From contig DASQVO010000321.1 in the NCBI GenBank assembly GCA_035640715.1, positions 1 to 35,815 on the forward strand: a stretch of 35,815 bases of DNA, given 5' to 3'. Under the pieces are notes generated by a model that saw only the letters and a list, made by a program, of their open reading frames with translations, was not told where the DNA came from and made no database searches. How positions within the stretch are numbered: the first letter of the stretch is position 1; the number at the start of each line of letters is the position of its first letter. This DNA is from DASQVO01 sp035640715 (GTDB taxonomy: Bacteria; Actinomycetota; Actinomycetes; Streptosporangiales; Streptosporangiaceae). Both the position numbers and the translations under genes were made by a program. Of the stretch, positions 1 through 8,770 are shown piece by piece.

Positions 1-1
1 G

Positions 2-2554
2 GCTGCCGACGCCAGCGCGGCCAGCCCGGCCACGATGCAGGCCGCAGGATGGCCTGACGGAGGGCTCTCCGCCCTCCCGCCCGGACCGGTCCAGCCGTCG
101 GTCATCAGTGCGGTGAACCGGGCCGCGCATTTCCCGCGGCCGGCCACATCATCAGGCGCGGGAAAGTTCAACGTCGCAATGCCCCACTCACCGCAAGTGC
201 TTCGCGAGCTATCCGGCCCGCTGAGCAAGACCGGCCGGCCCGGCCAGGCGGCCACCCCGGCGAAAACTGCCACACCCGGCCAGACCGCCGCCCCGGCACC
301 CGGCAAGACCGCCGCACCCGCCTCGACTCCGGCACCCGGCAGCACAGCCACTGCCACTCCGGCACCCGGCAGCACAGCCACTGCCACTCCGGCACCCGGC
401 AGCACCGCCACTCCAGCGCCGGGCAGCACCGCCACTCCGGCACCCAGCAGCACCGTCATTGCCACCCCGGCACCGGCCAAGACCGCTACCGCTACCCCGG
501 CACCCAGCAGCACCGCCGGAACGAACAGAATGGCCCTGGCCGCGCCCGCCGCGACGACCCCTCCGCCATCGTGCGCGTCGGGCGCGATGCCGCAGGGCGT
601 AGACGTGTCGGCCTTTCAGGGCGCCGTCAACTGGACCCAGGTCGCTGGTAACGGCTGTAAGTTCGCGTTCATCAAGGCCACCGAGGGGAACTACTACTCC
701 GCCACCATCGCCCCCTCCGGGGTGCAGCCCAATACCTACTACCCCTCCAACGTGAAGGGCGCCAAGGCCGCCAGCCGCTACGTGTCCAGCTACCATTTCG
801 CCAACCCCCATGTCAGCAGCGGGATCAACCAGGCTGACTTTTTCCTGGGAAACAGCATCCACACGGCCGACGGCCAAACGCTGCCACCGACGCTGGACAT
901 AGAGCCCGATCCGTACAGCACCGACCCCTGCTACGGCCTCACGCAAAGCCAGATGGTGTCCTGGATCAGCGCGTTCAACGGTGAGGTGCAGCGCGTGACC
1001 GGCCAGGTGCCGATCATCTATACGACCGCCAACTGGTGGAAGACGTGCACCAACAACAGCACCGCATTCAACTCCAGCCAGCTCTGGATTGCCTCCCCCG
1101 GCGCTTCCAGCCCCACGCTGCCGACGGCGTGGCCGAACTCGAACTGGATGTTCTGGCAGTACACGAGTAGCGGTAGCGTCCCGGGCATCACCGGCAACGT
1201 GGATCTCGACTACTTCAAGAACAGCAGGGTCGACCTCATAGATCCGGGGACCCAGCGTGACGCCCCGGGCACCACGGTGTCCCCCCTCCAGGTCAACTCG
1301 CTGAACGCCGCGGCGGGGCAGTCGCTCAGCTTCGATACGACTAACACTGGCCTGCCAGCCGGGCTGTCGATCAGCAGCACCGGCCAGATCACTGGCACCA
1401 TCTCAGCGCCGCCCGGCGCGTACAACGTGAAAGTCACGGCGACGAACCCCTCGTCCAGCACCACCGCCCCCGGGTCTGTCAACTTCCTCTGGGAAGTGCC
1501 GGGAACGATAACGGTCACGCCCCCGCCGAGCCAGAGCACGGCCATCGGCAGCTCCGCCGATCTGCAGGTGTACGCGACGGACACCGCGGCCAAGTACACC
1601 CCGACCTTCACCGCGACCGGGCTGCCGCCCGGGACTTCCATCACCAGCAGCGGCCGGATCATCGGGTGGCCGACCGCGGCGGGAACCTACAACGTCACCG
1701 TGACCGCGACCGATGCCCTGCAGGCCTCCGGGTCGACGACGTTCTCGTGGACCGTGAGCAACGCGCCAAATCAGGGCCCGGCGGGTCAGGTCTGGCTGCA
1801 GAACGGCGGCAAGTGCCTCGATGACCCGGGGGGACGGACGGCCAACAGCACCCGCGTGCAGATCTGGACCTGCCTGGGCAACACAAACCAGCGCTGGACG
1901 GTAGTGCAGGACGGGACGCTGCGGGCCCACGGGACATCATCATGCCTGGCGGAGGCCGGGACGGGTAACGGCGCGGCCGTGGTCCTAGACGCCTGTAACG
2001 GAAGCAGCGCTCAGCGGTGGCAGGTCGGCACCAACGCCGAACTGGTCAACACGGCCTCGGGCCGATGCCTGGACGACACGGGAGCGCGGACGGCCAACGG
2101 CACCTTCCTCCAGATCTGGGCGTGCGGCGGCGGCACCAACCAGCACTGGATCCCGGCCGCGGCGCCGGTCATGTCCGGGATTCCGGGCAAGTGCGTGGAC
2201 GACACGGGCTTCAGCACCGCCAACGGCACCCGCCTGCAGATCTGGGCGTGCACCGGCGCCAGCAACCAGCGCTGGACGGTCGAGCCGGACGGCACCATCC
2301 GCGTCTCCGGTAAGTGCCTGGACATAGTCGGCTATGGCACCACCAGCGGCAGCTCGCTCGATCTCTGGACGTGCACCGGCGCCAGCAACCAGCACTGGAA
2401 GATCGTGCCGGAGGGCCCCTTCGGAAGTGAGGTGGTCAACCCGGTATCCGGCAAGTGCCTCGCCGACGCGGGCGACGCCACGGCTAACGGCTCCAAGCTG
2501 ACGATCCAGAACTGCCAAGCCCAGGATCCGGGAACCATCTGGCACGTGCTGTAA
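2..2554 (+). CDS. Secreted GH25 muramidase with Ig-like and ricin-type lectin domains (5' end outside window)
   Basis: A probable 1,4-beta-N-acetylmuramidase that cuts peptidoglycan outside the cell. The frame is open to the left edge. The first ATG (position 35) has no signal peptide after it, while the downstream paralogue has one before the same conserved stretch, so the true start lies left of the window. Counted from that ATG: a Thr/Ala/Pro linker (about 70-170); a GH25 domain (about 185-400) with the first Asp in GVDVSAFQG and the catalytic DxE in TLDIEPD; two putative Ig-like domains (about 412-575); and two CBM13/ricin beta-trefoils (about 580-839) with repeated QIW and NQRW/NQHW motifs. 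The lectin part probably binds glycan. Family assignment is firm; the natural substrate (own or foreign wall) is not known. Confidence 0.93.
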   Translation, partial: AADASAASPATMQAAGWPDGGLSALPPGPVQPSVISAVNRAAHFPRPATSSGAGKFNVAMPHSPQVLRELSGPLSKTGRPGQAATPAKTATPGQTAAPAPGKTAAPASTPAPGSTATATPAPGSTATATPAPGSTATPAPGSTATPAPSSTVIATPAPAKTATATPAPSSTAGTNRMALAAPAATTPPPSCASGAMPQGVDVSAFQGAVNWTQVAGNGCKFAFIKATEGNYYSATIAPSGVQPNTYYPSNVKGAKAASRYVSSYHFANPHVSSGINQADFFLGNSIHTADGQTLPPTLDIEPDPYSTDPCYGLTQSQMVSWISAFNGEVQRVTGQVPIIYTTANWWKTCTNNSTAFNSSQLWIASPGASSPTLPTAWPNSNWMFWQYTSSGSVPGITGNVDLDYFKNSRVDLIDPGTQRDAPGTTVSPLQVNSLNAAAGQSLSFDTTNTGLPAGLSISSTGQITGTISAPPGAYNVKVTATNPSSSTTAPGSVNFLWEVPGTITVTPPPSQSTAIGSSADLQVYATDTAAKYTPTFTATGLPPGTSITSSGRIIGWPTAAGTYNVTVTATDALQASGSTTFSWTVSNAPNQGPAGQVWLQNGGKCLDDPGGRTANSTRVQIWTCLGNTNQRWTVVQDGTLRAHGTSSCLAEAGTGNGAAVVLDACNGSSAQRWQVGTNAELVNTASGRCLDDTGARTANGTFLQIWACGGGTNQHWIPAAAPVMSGIPGKCVDDTGFSTANGTRLQIWACTGASNQRWTVEPDGTIRVSGKCLDIVGYGTTSGSSLDLWTCTGASNQHWKIVPEGPFGSEVVNPVSGKCLADAGDATANGSKLTIQNCQAQDPGTIWHVL
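329..519 (+). repeat. In-frame tandem repeats encoding PAPGSTAT-type linker
   Basis: Imperfect tandem units of 24 and 30 bases encode seven copies of PAPGSTAT(AT) or close variants (PAPSSTVIAT, PAPAKTATAT). The first copies are almost identical in DNA, which points to recent slippage or unequal exchange. They form a flexible Pro/Thr/Ala spacer between the secretion region and the GH25 domain and are likely to vary in number between strains. Confidence 0.85.
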
Positions 2555-2656
2555 CGGGACCGGGCATCGGCCGGGTGGCGCCAGCCGCATGCCGCGCCGG
2601 CACGGTAGCAGCCCGTGACACGGTACTCCTGCGCCCGACGGGCCCAGGGTTAACGA

Positions 2657-2684
2657 TTGTGTTTTTTCGTGCAGACGATATGCC
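2657..2684 (+). promoter_or_regulatory. Possible promoter for the second GH25 gene
   Basis: In the 246-base gap between the two muramidase genes there is a short AT-rich block. TTGTGT (2657-2662) and TATGCC (2679-2684) are 16 bases apart and could be -35 and -10 elements; TACGCT at 2688-2693 is an alternative -10. This would leave a leader of about 110 bases before the ATG at 2801. I see no recognisable riboswitch in that leader. Confidence 0.3.
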
Positions 2685-2800
2685 TGGTACGCTTCCCCGG
2701 TGACTACGGTAAGTAACTGTATGTATGCAGAGCGTACGGCGCCGACTCAGGTTGAGCTGGCGCAGCCGCCGGATCCCGTTGCCCGGATCCTGGGTGCTGC

Positions 2801-3898
2801 ATGATCGCGAGGAGCAGTCGTGGGAAGAGCACCGAGAGACGCCGGCTGGCCGTGGCCGCCGTCGCGGTCATCGTCGCCGCGTTCGGCGTGACCGGTGTCG
2901 CTGCCGCGCGCTTGGCGCCCGGGCACCCTGAGGCCACGCGCCTCCCGAGCGGGTCAGCGCCGTTGTCCTCCGCCACCGTACGGATGTCCCGCCCGGTGGC
3001 CGGCACGCCGGACTCGGTCATGGCCGCTTCGCGGCCGGGCACGTCATCGGCGGCCGGGCGGTTCAATGCCGGGGCCGCGCACTCGCCGCAGCTTCTTCAT
3101 CAGCTGTCCGGCCCGCTCGATGGGACCGGCCGCATCAGCCGGGCAGGCACGAGCGCCGCGCCGGAAAGGCACGCCGTTGCCTCACTCGCCGCCACCACGG
3201 GCAGCGGGTCAGGTGCGCTGCCACAAGGCGTGGACGTCGCGTCCTTCCAGCATCCAAACGGCGCCCCCATCAACTGGACGCAGGTCGCTGGCGCAGGCTA
3301 TAAATTCGCGGCGATCAAGGCCACCGAAGGGAACTACTACACCAACCCCTACTACGCCTCTGACATGGCGGGGGCCGAGGCCGCTGGCCTGTATGTGGCC
3401 GGCTACCACTTCGCCATCCCGAACGTCGGCACCGCCGTCGGCCAGGCTGACTATGCGATGCAGAACGCCGGTTACGGCACCCCCAGTGGCCCCACCCTGC
3501 CACTGATGCTGGACATGGAGTACGACCCCTACACCAGCAGCGATAAGACCAACAGTTGCTATGGGCTCAGCCCGGCGAGCATGGTGTCCTGGATCAGCGC
3601 GTTCGACGGTGAGGTTCAGCGCGTGACCGGCCAGCTGCCGATCATCTACACGACCGCCAAGTGGTGGAACACATGCACCGGAAACAGCACGGCGTTCAGC
3701 TCGGACCCGCTATGGGTCGCCGCCTACTCGGTCTCCAGCCCGCCGTTGCCGGCCGGCTGGCCAGGCTGGACGCTCTGGCAGTACACCAGCGCCGGAAAGG
3801 TTCCCGGCATCGCCACCACGGGCGGGGTGGACGTCAGCTACTTCAACGCCAATCTGGGCACCCTGCAGAACATCGTCGGCAGCGCCGTCTCCGGGTGA
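2801..3898 (+). CDS. Secreted GH25 muramidase, short paralogue
   Basis: A 365-residue GH25 lysozyme-like muramidase. The N-terminus has Arg/Lys residues (KSTERRR) and then a hydrophobic stretch of about 22 residues ending in Ala, a signal peptide or signal anchor. The next region matches the long neighbour closely (SGPLDGTGR against SGPLSKTGR). The GH25 domain (about residues 145-350) has the first Asp in GVDVASFQ and the DxE motif in LMLDMEYD. It ends right after the GH25 domain, with no lectin or Ig-like part. The bases after the stop still encode the beginning of the Ig-like domain in another frame, so the shortness looks secondary. The start at 2801 has only a weak ribosome site. It is most likely a tandem duplicate of the upstream gene. 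Confidence 0.92.
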   Translation: MIARSSRGKSTERRRLAVAAVAVIVAAFGVTGVAAARLAPGHPEATRLPSGSAPLSSATVRMSRPVAGTPDSVMAASRPGTSSAAGRFNAGAAHSPQLLHQLSGPLDGTGRISRAGTSAAPERHAVASLAATTGSGSGALPQGVDVASFQHPNGAPINWTQVAGAGYKFAAIKATEGNYYTNPYYASDMAGAEAAGLYVAGYHFAIPNVGTAVGQADYAMQNAGYGTPSGPTLPLMLDMEYDPYTSSDKTNSCYGLSPASMVSWISAFDGEVQRVTGQLPIIYTTAKWWNTCTGNSTAFSSDPLWVAAYSVSSPPLPAGWPGWTLWQYTSAGKVPGIATTGGVDVSYFNANLGTLQNIVGSAVSG

Positions 3899-3966
3899 AC
3901 TCGCTCAGCGCGCTGGCCGGGCAGACGGTCACCTATACGGCGGCCGGCCTGCCGCCGGCCCCGGCG
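3895..3966 (+). pseudogene. Out-of-frame remnant of an Ig-like domain after the short muramidase
   Basis: From the stop codon onward, a frame shifted relative to the muramidase encodes VNSLSALAGQTVTYTAAGLP. The long paralogue has VNSLNAAAGQSLSF...GLPAG at the equivalent place, directly after its GH25 domain. This is best read as the surviving start of a domain lost by a frameshift. The remnant stops exactly where the convergent Lrp-type gene ends. Confidence 0.7.
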
Positions 3967-3967
3967 C

Positions 3968-4447
3968 TCAGGACCCGCCGTCGGGCGACGTCGGCGGATC
4001 CTGAAGCGCCGCAGTCCGGTCGACCAGCCGGGACATCACGATCACGCTTCTTGTCCGTGCCGTGAACGGCTCGGCCCTGATCCGCTCGACGACCTGCTCG
4101 AAGTGACGCACGTCAGCGGCCCGGATCTGCAGCAGCGCATCCGCCTCGCCCGTGACCGTGCAGGCGCTGACAACCTCCGGGTACCTGCTGACCGCCGCCC
4201 TGATGTCGGCCGGGGACGTCTGGCCCCGGCAGAAGAGCTCCACGAACGCTTCGGTCGTCCAGCCAAGAGCCGCCGGATCCACCCGCGCGGAGAACCCCTT
4301 GATCGCGCCGGAGGCGCACAGCCTGTCCACCCTGCGCTTGACCGCGGGCGCGGACAGCCCCACCAGGCCGCCGATCGTCGCGTAGCTCGCGCGCGCATCC
4401 TCGATCAGCGCCGCGACGATACGTTCGTCAATCCCGTCCAGGCTCAT
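3968..4447 (-). CDS. Lrp/AsnC family transcriptional regulator
   Basis: A 159-residue regulator of the leucine-responsive/AsnC type. Residues about 4-60 form the winged helix-turn-helix (DERIVAALIEDARASYATIG, then LSAPAVKRRVDRL and GAIKGF), and about 65-145 form the ligand-binding RAM domain (VSACTVTGEADALLQIR). The frame is open 96 codons further upstream, but that part is Gly-rich low-complexity sequence. I chose the ATG at 4447 because it begins the family-typical MSLDGIDERIV and has GGGAG ten bases before it. Such proteins sense amino acids, and usually regulate a neighbouring or own gene. The target is unknown; a possible site of this kind lies far off, before the arginine gene pair. Confidence 0.88.
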   Translation of the reverse strand: MSLDGIDERIVAALIEDARASYATIGGLVGLSAPAVKRRVDRLCASGAIKGFSARVDPAALGWTTEAFVELFCRGQTSPADIRAAVSRYPEVVSACTVTGEADALLQIRAADVRHFEQVVERIRAEPFTARTRSVIVMSRLVDRTAALQDPPTSPDGGS

Positions 4448-4663
4448 GTTCGCCGGGCTCCCACCGCTGCCGCGGCCTTGGCCGCAGCCTCCGCCGCTGC
4501 CGCGGTCCTCGCTGTCGACGTCACCGTCACCCGGACATCCGTACATCTCACAATGTCCGATCATGACACTGCCCGGGAGGTAACTGACCGGTGTACTGGT
4601 GGACCGGCGCGGCGTATGGCCGGGTTGGAAGCGAAGATCATGGGGGCGGCTTATAACGGCAGT

Positions 4664-4701
4664 GGGCCCGCCACGGCCGATTATTCGGCCGTGGCGGGCC
4701 C
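4664..4701. terminator. Perfect 17-bp hairpin between the Lrp-type gene and the kinase gene
   Basis: Arms 4664-4680 and 4685-4701 are exact reverse complements (17 bp) around the loop TTAT. No T-run follows. It lies in the 534-base divergent space (4448-4981), so it is not at the end of either gene. It may be a transcription barrier, a regulatory RNA hairpin, or the terminator of a transcript I do not recognise. A second, weaker stem (GAGGCCCG/CGGGCCTC, 4773-4803) follows. I see no gene in the rest of this space. Confidence 0.6.
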
Positions 4702-4981
4702 TCGCTCCGAGCGCCATCTCGGGCAACGGCTCCACCGGTGGTGAATGGCCAGCAGGGAGCCGGATGAAAAGTGAGGCCCGACGTCCCGCTTTCGCCGGGC
4801 CTCATAAGTGTGACGCGGGACCCCGGCACCGGGTTTACAAGAGCCAGACGCAATTTCATCGTCGGCCCGGATTGCCCGTCACGGACCAGCAGACCGGCCG
4901 CCAGCAGCGGGTTTCCAAGGAGATCACCGGGACCGCCGTGTAGGCCTGCCGCAGCCGCGCCGACGCGCGTACCTTGACGTC

Positions 4982-6319
4982 GTGGACAGGGTACGCGTCC
5001 CCAACGGGGCAGCACGGCTGCGCAGCGCCGCGGCGGTGCGCGGCCCGCTGGGCATCGGGCTGGCCGACGTGACGCTCACCGCCGCGGTCATCACCGCGAT
5101 AGAGCTCAGCGTGGTGGTCGGGGGCGGTTACGGCGCCCAGCCGCTTAACGCGGAGGCGTATCTGCTCGGCGCCCTGCTGGCCACGCCCATCCTGCTGCGC
5201 AGGCGGTGGCCGTTCCAGGTGCTGCTGGCCTGTTCCGCGCTGATGTTCCTCTATTACATGGTCGACCGGCGGAACATCTCCCCTGCTCCCCTGCTCTGCG
5301 TGCCGCTCTTTGACGCCGCGGTGGCCGGCTACCTGGCCTGGGCGATCGCCATCCCCGTGTTCTTCATGGCGACCGGGCTGGTCGTCGTCGGCGCGAGCAC
5401 GGCCGAAAGCTTCGTCACGCTCGCGAACAACTTCCTGCCATCGATCGTGATCTTGATACTCGCTGTCATGCTCGGCGAGGTGGTGCGCAGCAGGCGGGCC
5501 CTGGCCACGGAGACGGCGCACCGGCTGCACCTCGCGGAAGAAGAACGCGAAGCCGAGGCGGCCCGGCGGGTCGCTGAAGAACGGCTGCGGATCGCCCGCG
5601 AGCTCCACGACACCGTGGCACACAGCATGGCCACGATCACCGTCCAGGCGGCCTCCGCGCTGCACATGATCGACGCCGTCGACCGCAAGAATGACCTGCG
5701 TCAGGCGCTGACCGCCATCAGGGCCACGAGCAAGGACACGCTGACCGAGATGCGGGGGACGCTCGGCCAACTCCGGCACGCCGACGCCGGGCTGGGGACA
5801 GGGGCAGGGCGCGGCACCGACGCCGGACCGGCCACCGGCGCCAGGCCGGGAATGGACAGCAGCCGGGACGTCGGCATTGGCCGACTGCCCGCGCTGCGTG
5901 AGGCGCTGGCCGCCGCCGGAGTGACGGTCGACCTGCAGGTCGAGGGCGATCCGGCTGCCCTTCCGCCGCCGGTGGACCACGCGGCCTACCGGATCGTGCA
6001 GGAATCACTGACGAACGTGCTCAAGCACGCGGGCCCGGGGAGCACCGCCACGGTCCGCCTGCGCTACCAGCCTGGCGCGGTGGACATCACCGTCGCCGAT
6101 GACGGCGCCGGGAATCCTGCGGTCCCGCCCGGTGGGACCGCAGGCGATGGCGTGGCGCGCGGAGGCGGGCACGGGATCACCGGCATGGGTGAGCGGGCCG
6201 CGGCGGTCGGCGGCACGGTGAGGGCGGCCCCGCGCCCCGGCGGCGGCTTCGAGGTGACCGCCACGCTCCCCCTCGACAGCGCACTCTGTGTTGATCGCGG
6301 GGAGTTGCCCACCGTATAA
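4982..6319 (+). CDS. Sensor histidine kinase, NarL/DesK-like (HisKA_3)
   Basis: A 445-residue membrane sensor kinase. The N-terminal half has about five hydrophobic segments (about residues 25-175). A charged coiled coil (HLAEEEREAEAARR) leads into the HisKA_3 dimerisation helix with the phospho-acceptor His209 in ARELHDTVAHSM. After an Ala/Gly-rich linker (about 262-295) comes the HATPase domain with the N box YRIVQESLTNVLKHA, VADDGAG and GHGITGMGERA. It would autophosphorylate and pass phosphate to a LuxR/NarL-type response regulator. None is encoded on either side, so it is an orphan here. The GTG start has no clear ribosome site, so the exact N-terminus is uncertain. Confidence 0.9.
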   Translation: MDRVRVPNGAARLRSAAAVRGPLGIGLADVTLTAAVITAIELSVVVGGGYGAQPLNAEAYLLGALLATPILLRRRWPFQVLLACSALMFLYYMVDRRNISPAPLLCVPLFDAAVAGYLAWAIAIPVFFMATGLVVVGASTAESFVTLANNFLPSIVILILAVMLGEVVRSRRALATETAHRLHLAEEEREAEAARRVAEERLRIARELHDTVAHSMATITVQAASALHMIDAVDRKNDLRQALTAIRATSKDTLTEMRGTLGQLRHADAGLGTGAGRGTDAGPATGARPGMDSSRDVGIGRLPALREALAAAGVTVDLQVEGDPAALPPPVDHAAYRIVQESLTNVLKHAGPGSTATVRLRYQPGAVDITVADDGAGNPAVPPGGTAGDGVARGGGHGITGMGERAAAVGGTVRAAPRPGGGFEVTATLPLDSALCVDRGELPTV

Positions 6320-6465
6320 CCCTGGTGTTGCTGGTGGGGACGGCCGCTGCGCACATATCCACCACGGCCCGAATCCCCACTCCATGACGGCACCCACCCC
6401 GGAAGACTGGCAGGCGGTACCGTTACACCGGCCGACGCCCAAGCGCCAGGAAGAGGTACCTCACC

Positions 6466-7188
6466 ATGCTGCGATACCGCAGGGTTGTCGTCAAGCTCAG
6501 CGGCGAAGCACTCGCCGGGCCCGTAGGCACCGGAGCCGACCCGGCCAGCCTTGCCCACGTCGCAGACGAAGTTCTCTCCGTGCACGACCTCGGCGTCCAA
6601 GTCGCGGTGGTCGTCGGCGGCGGCAACTATTTCCGTGGCCGGATGGCCGACGAATGGGGCATCAGCCGCGCCGAAGCCGACAACATCGGCATGCTCGGCA
6701 CCATCATGAACGCGTTCATGCTCCGCGGCGCCCTCACCGCCCGAACCGACACCGACATCCGCGTCATGACCGCCATCCCCATCCACAGCGTCGCAGAACC
6801 CTTCATCAGGCTCCGCGCCGCACGCCACCTCCAACGCGGCCTCATCGTCCTCCTTGCCGGCGGCATCGGCCAGCCCTACGTCACCACCGACTACCCAGCC
6901 GTCCAGCGTGCCCTCGAACTCGACGCCGACGCCCTCCTGGTCGCCAAACAAGGAGTCGACGGCGTCTATGACGCCGACCCGCACACCAACCCCGCAGCCA
7001 CCCGCTACACCGAACTCACCTACGACCAGGCCCTCACTGCCGGGATACGCATCATGGACACCAGCGCGTTCGTCCTCGCCAACGAACAAGCCCTCACCAT
7101 GCATGTCTTCGACGTCGCCGCCACCGGCGTCATGCGCCGCATCTGCCAAGGCACCGACCTCGGCACACGCATCACCGCCAAGGGCTAA
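6466..7188 (+). CDS. UMP kinase paralogue (PyrH family)
   Basis: A 240-residue amino-acid-kinase fold protein that by family converts UMP to UDP with ATP in the cytosol. It keeps VVKLSGEAL (residues 8-16), GGGNYFRGR, DNIGMLGTIMNAFML, PYVTTDYPAVQRALEL and KQGVDGVYDADP. The usual glycine loop GxGxPYF(S/T)TD reads GGIGQPYVTTD. Housekeeping pyrH normally sits with rpsB, tsf and frr; none is here, so this is probably a second copy. Its coding strand is rich in C, with many GAA, CAA and CCA codons unlike the neighbours, which suggests transfer. AGGAAGAGG precedes the ATG at a good distance. The gene after it is on the opposite strand. Confidence 0.9.
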   Translation: MLRYRRVVVKLSGEALAGPVGTGADPASLAHVADEVLSVHDLGVQVAVVVGGGNYFRGRMADEWGISRAEADNIGMLGTIMNAFMLRGALTARTDTDIRVMTAIPIHSVAEPFIRLRAARHLQRGLIVLLAGGIGQPYVTTDYPAVQRALELDADALLVAKQGVDGVYDADPHTNPAATRYTELTYDQALTAGIRIMDTSAFVLANEQALTMHVFDVAATGVMRRICQGTDLGTRITAKG

Positions 7189-7249
7189 TCCACTACGCCG
7201 ACCGCCGACCGCCTTCAGTTACACGTCAGCACCAGGGCGGGCGTGGCGG

Positions 7250-8563
7250 TCAGAAGTATGTGCGGATGGCCTCGGTGACGTTGTAGTCGTCGTCGACCAG
7301 GTAGAGGACGCGCCACTTGTCGAAGGTGGTGCACGGATGCGACGGCCCCAGCGCCACCAGGTCGCCGACCTCGACGCCGTGGCCGGGCGGGACCGCGACG
7401 TGCGCGTGCTGGTCGCTGGCGGCAGCGATCCGCCAGCCGGACTCGCGCAGCGGGCGGCGCACGTCCGAGCCGCGGCGGACATGCGTCAGCGCGACCGGGT
7501 TCCCGGCGTCCTGCCCGAAGTCACGCCGGCCTGCCGAGAGGATGACGAGCTCGGGCTCGGGAACCGACAGCACCTGCGCCCACACCTCCATGGCGGGCTC
7601 CAGCGCCGGCTCATCCGACCCCGTGCGCCCGTGCAGATCGGCTAGCAGCCGCTCATACTCGCCCCAGTCCTGCGTCAGGTAGCAGCCGCTGCGCAGGATC
7701 ACGCGGGCCGGGCGGCGTAGGCGAGCCGCCGTCAGCCCCGCGATGACCAGGTCGTAGAAGGCGCTGCCGCCGGCGCTGAGCAGCACGTCATCGCCGTCGA
7801 ACAGGTCACGGCCGTCCAGTGTCTCGGCGATCTCCACGAGGAACGCCAGGAACGCTCGCGCATCGGCCTCGCGCCGGCCGGCTTCACGGGATCGCACCAG
7901 CCCCTCGAACCCCTCGACGCCCACCAGTGACAGACGGTCCCCGGCGGCCCGTACGGCCTCGGCGACCCCGACCGCCGTGGTAACGTCACGCACCCCGCAT
8001 CGGCCGCCGGCGAGGCCGGCCTCCACCAGCACGCTGAGCGGGCGCCCGGGATCGGCGCGCGCGACACGCTCGGCAAGGAGCCGGACGCCGGCGACGGAAT
8101 CGACCAGGCAGTAGAACTCGAACCCGGGATCCCGCCGCAGCTCGCCGCAGACGTAGCGGATATCCGCCGCGCCGACGAGCTGATTCGCGTAGAAGACACG
8201 CTGCACGCCATGCCGCCGGGCGACCTGCAGCTGGTGGCAGGTGGCGAACGTCAGGCCCCAGCAGCCCGCGCCGAGCTGGCGGCCGAACAGGGCGGGGCTC
8301 ATCGACGTCTTGGCGTGCGGGCACAGTAGCACGCCGCTGGCCTCGCTGAAGCGCTGGAACCGCGCGATGTTGCGCTCCAGCACACCGCTGCGCAGCACGC
8401 ACACCGGCAGCGGCAGGTCCTCACGCAGTACGTTCCATCCGGCCGCACCCGCCTGCTGCGCCGGCATCGCCTCGATCTCGCCCGGCACTCCCTTGTCCAG
8501 CCCGTACAGGGCCGCCCCGAACGTCCCGCTGCCTGCACGTACAGCCGCCACCACGCCCTCCAT
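7250..8563 (-). CDS. Fold-III PLP enzyme, D-threonine aldolase/D-serine dehydratase-like
   Basis: A protein of about 437 residues with an alanine-racemase-type N-terminal barrel and a D-serine dehydratase-like C-terminal domain. The PLP lysine is Lys85 in CPHAKTSMSP. The C-terminus has SDQHAHV and the HPC pair of GPSHPCTTFDKW (about 407-410), matching the zinc-binding His/Cys of eukaryotic-type D-serine dehydratases. Likely substrates are D-serine, D-threonine or another beta-hydroxy amino acid; the exact one cannot be told. The frame is open up to 8779, but that part overlaps the MMPL gene start and is low in conserved features. I chose the ATG at 8563; a GTG at 8578 is possible. It is divergent from the MMPL transporter across about 200 bases. 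Confidence 0.85.
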   Translation of the reverse strand: MEGVVAAVRAGSGTFGAALYGLDKGVPGEIEAMPAQQAGAAGWNVLREDLPLPVCVLRSGVLERNIARFQRFSEASGVLLCPHAKTSMSPALFGRQLGAGCWGLTFATCHQLQVARRHGVQRVFYANQLVGAADIRYVCGELRRDPGFEFYCLVDSVAGVRLLAERVARADPGRPLSVLVEAGLAGGRCGVRDVTTAVGVAEAVRAAGDRLSLVGVEGFEGLVRSREAGRREADARAFLAFLVEIAETLDGRDLFDGDDVLLSAGGSAFYDLVIAGLTAARLRRPARVILRSGCYLTQDWGEYERLLADLHGRTGSDEPALEPAMEVWAQVLSVPEPELVILSAGRRDFGQDAGNPVALTHVRRGSDVRRPLRESGWRIAAASDQHAHVAVPPGHGVEVGDLVALGPSHPCTTFDKWRVLYLVDDDYNVTEAIRTYF

Positions 8564-8770
8564 CCGCCTGCTGATCACCTCACCCGACCGTAGAGGGGAA
8601 CAAGCGCCGCACCAAACCGCGGCGGCTGCATGCCGCCCCCGTCGTACTCCCCGGGAAGTACTCGGGGGCTGCATCGGGTGGCCAACTGCCTCCCCGCGTA
8701 CGACGACGTTTCGCCCCCCGGCCGGGAGCATCGGTGAGGACAACATCCGGCCGCCTTGAGGAGACCTGAG

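Noticed and set aside
209..946. Long antisense frames opposite the first muramidase and elsewhere
   Set aside because: They have no conserved motifs or ribosome sites, and follow from high GC at third codon positions of the real gene.
2555..2800. ydaO/c-di-AMP riboswitch before the second muramidase
   Set aside because: Such switches often precede actinobacterial wall hydrolases, but I could not find the conserved core sequences or the expected paired stems.
4448..4735. N-terminal extension of the Lrp-type protein
   Set aside because: The added part is Gly-rich, unlike the family, and a well-placed ribosome site marks the ATG at 4447.
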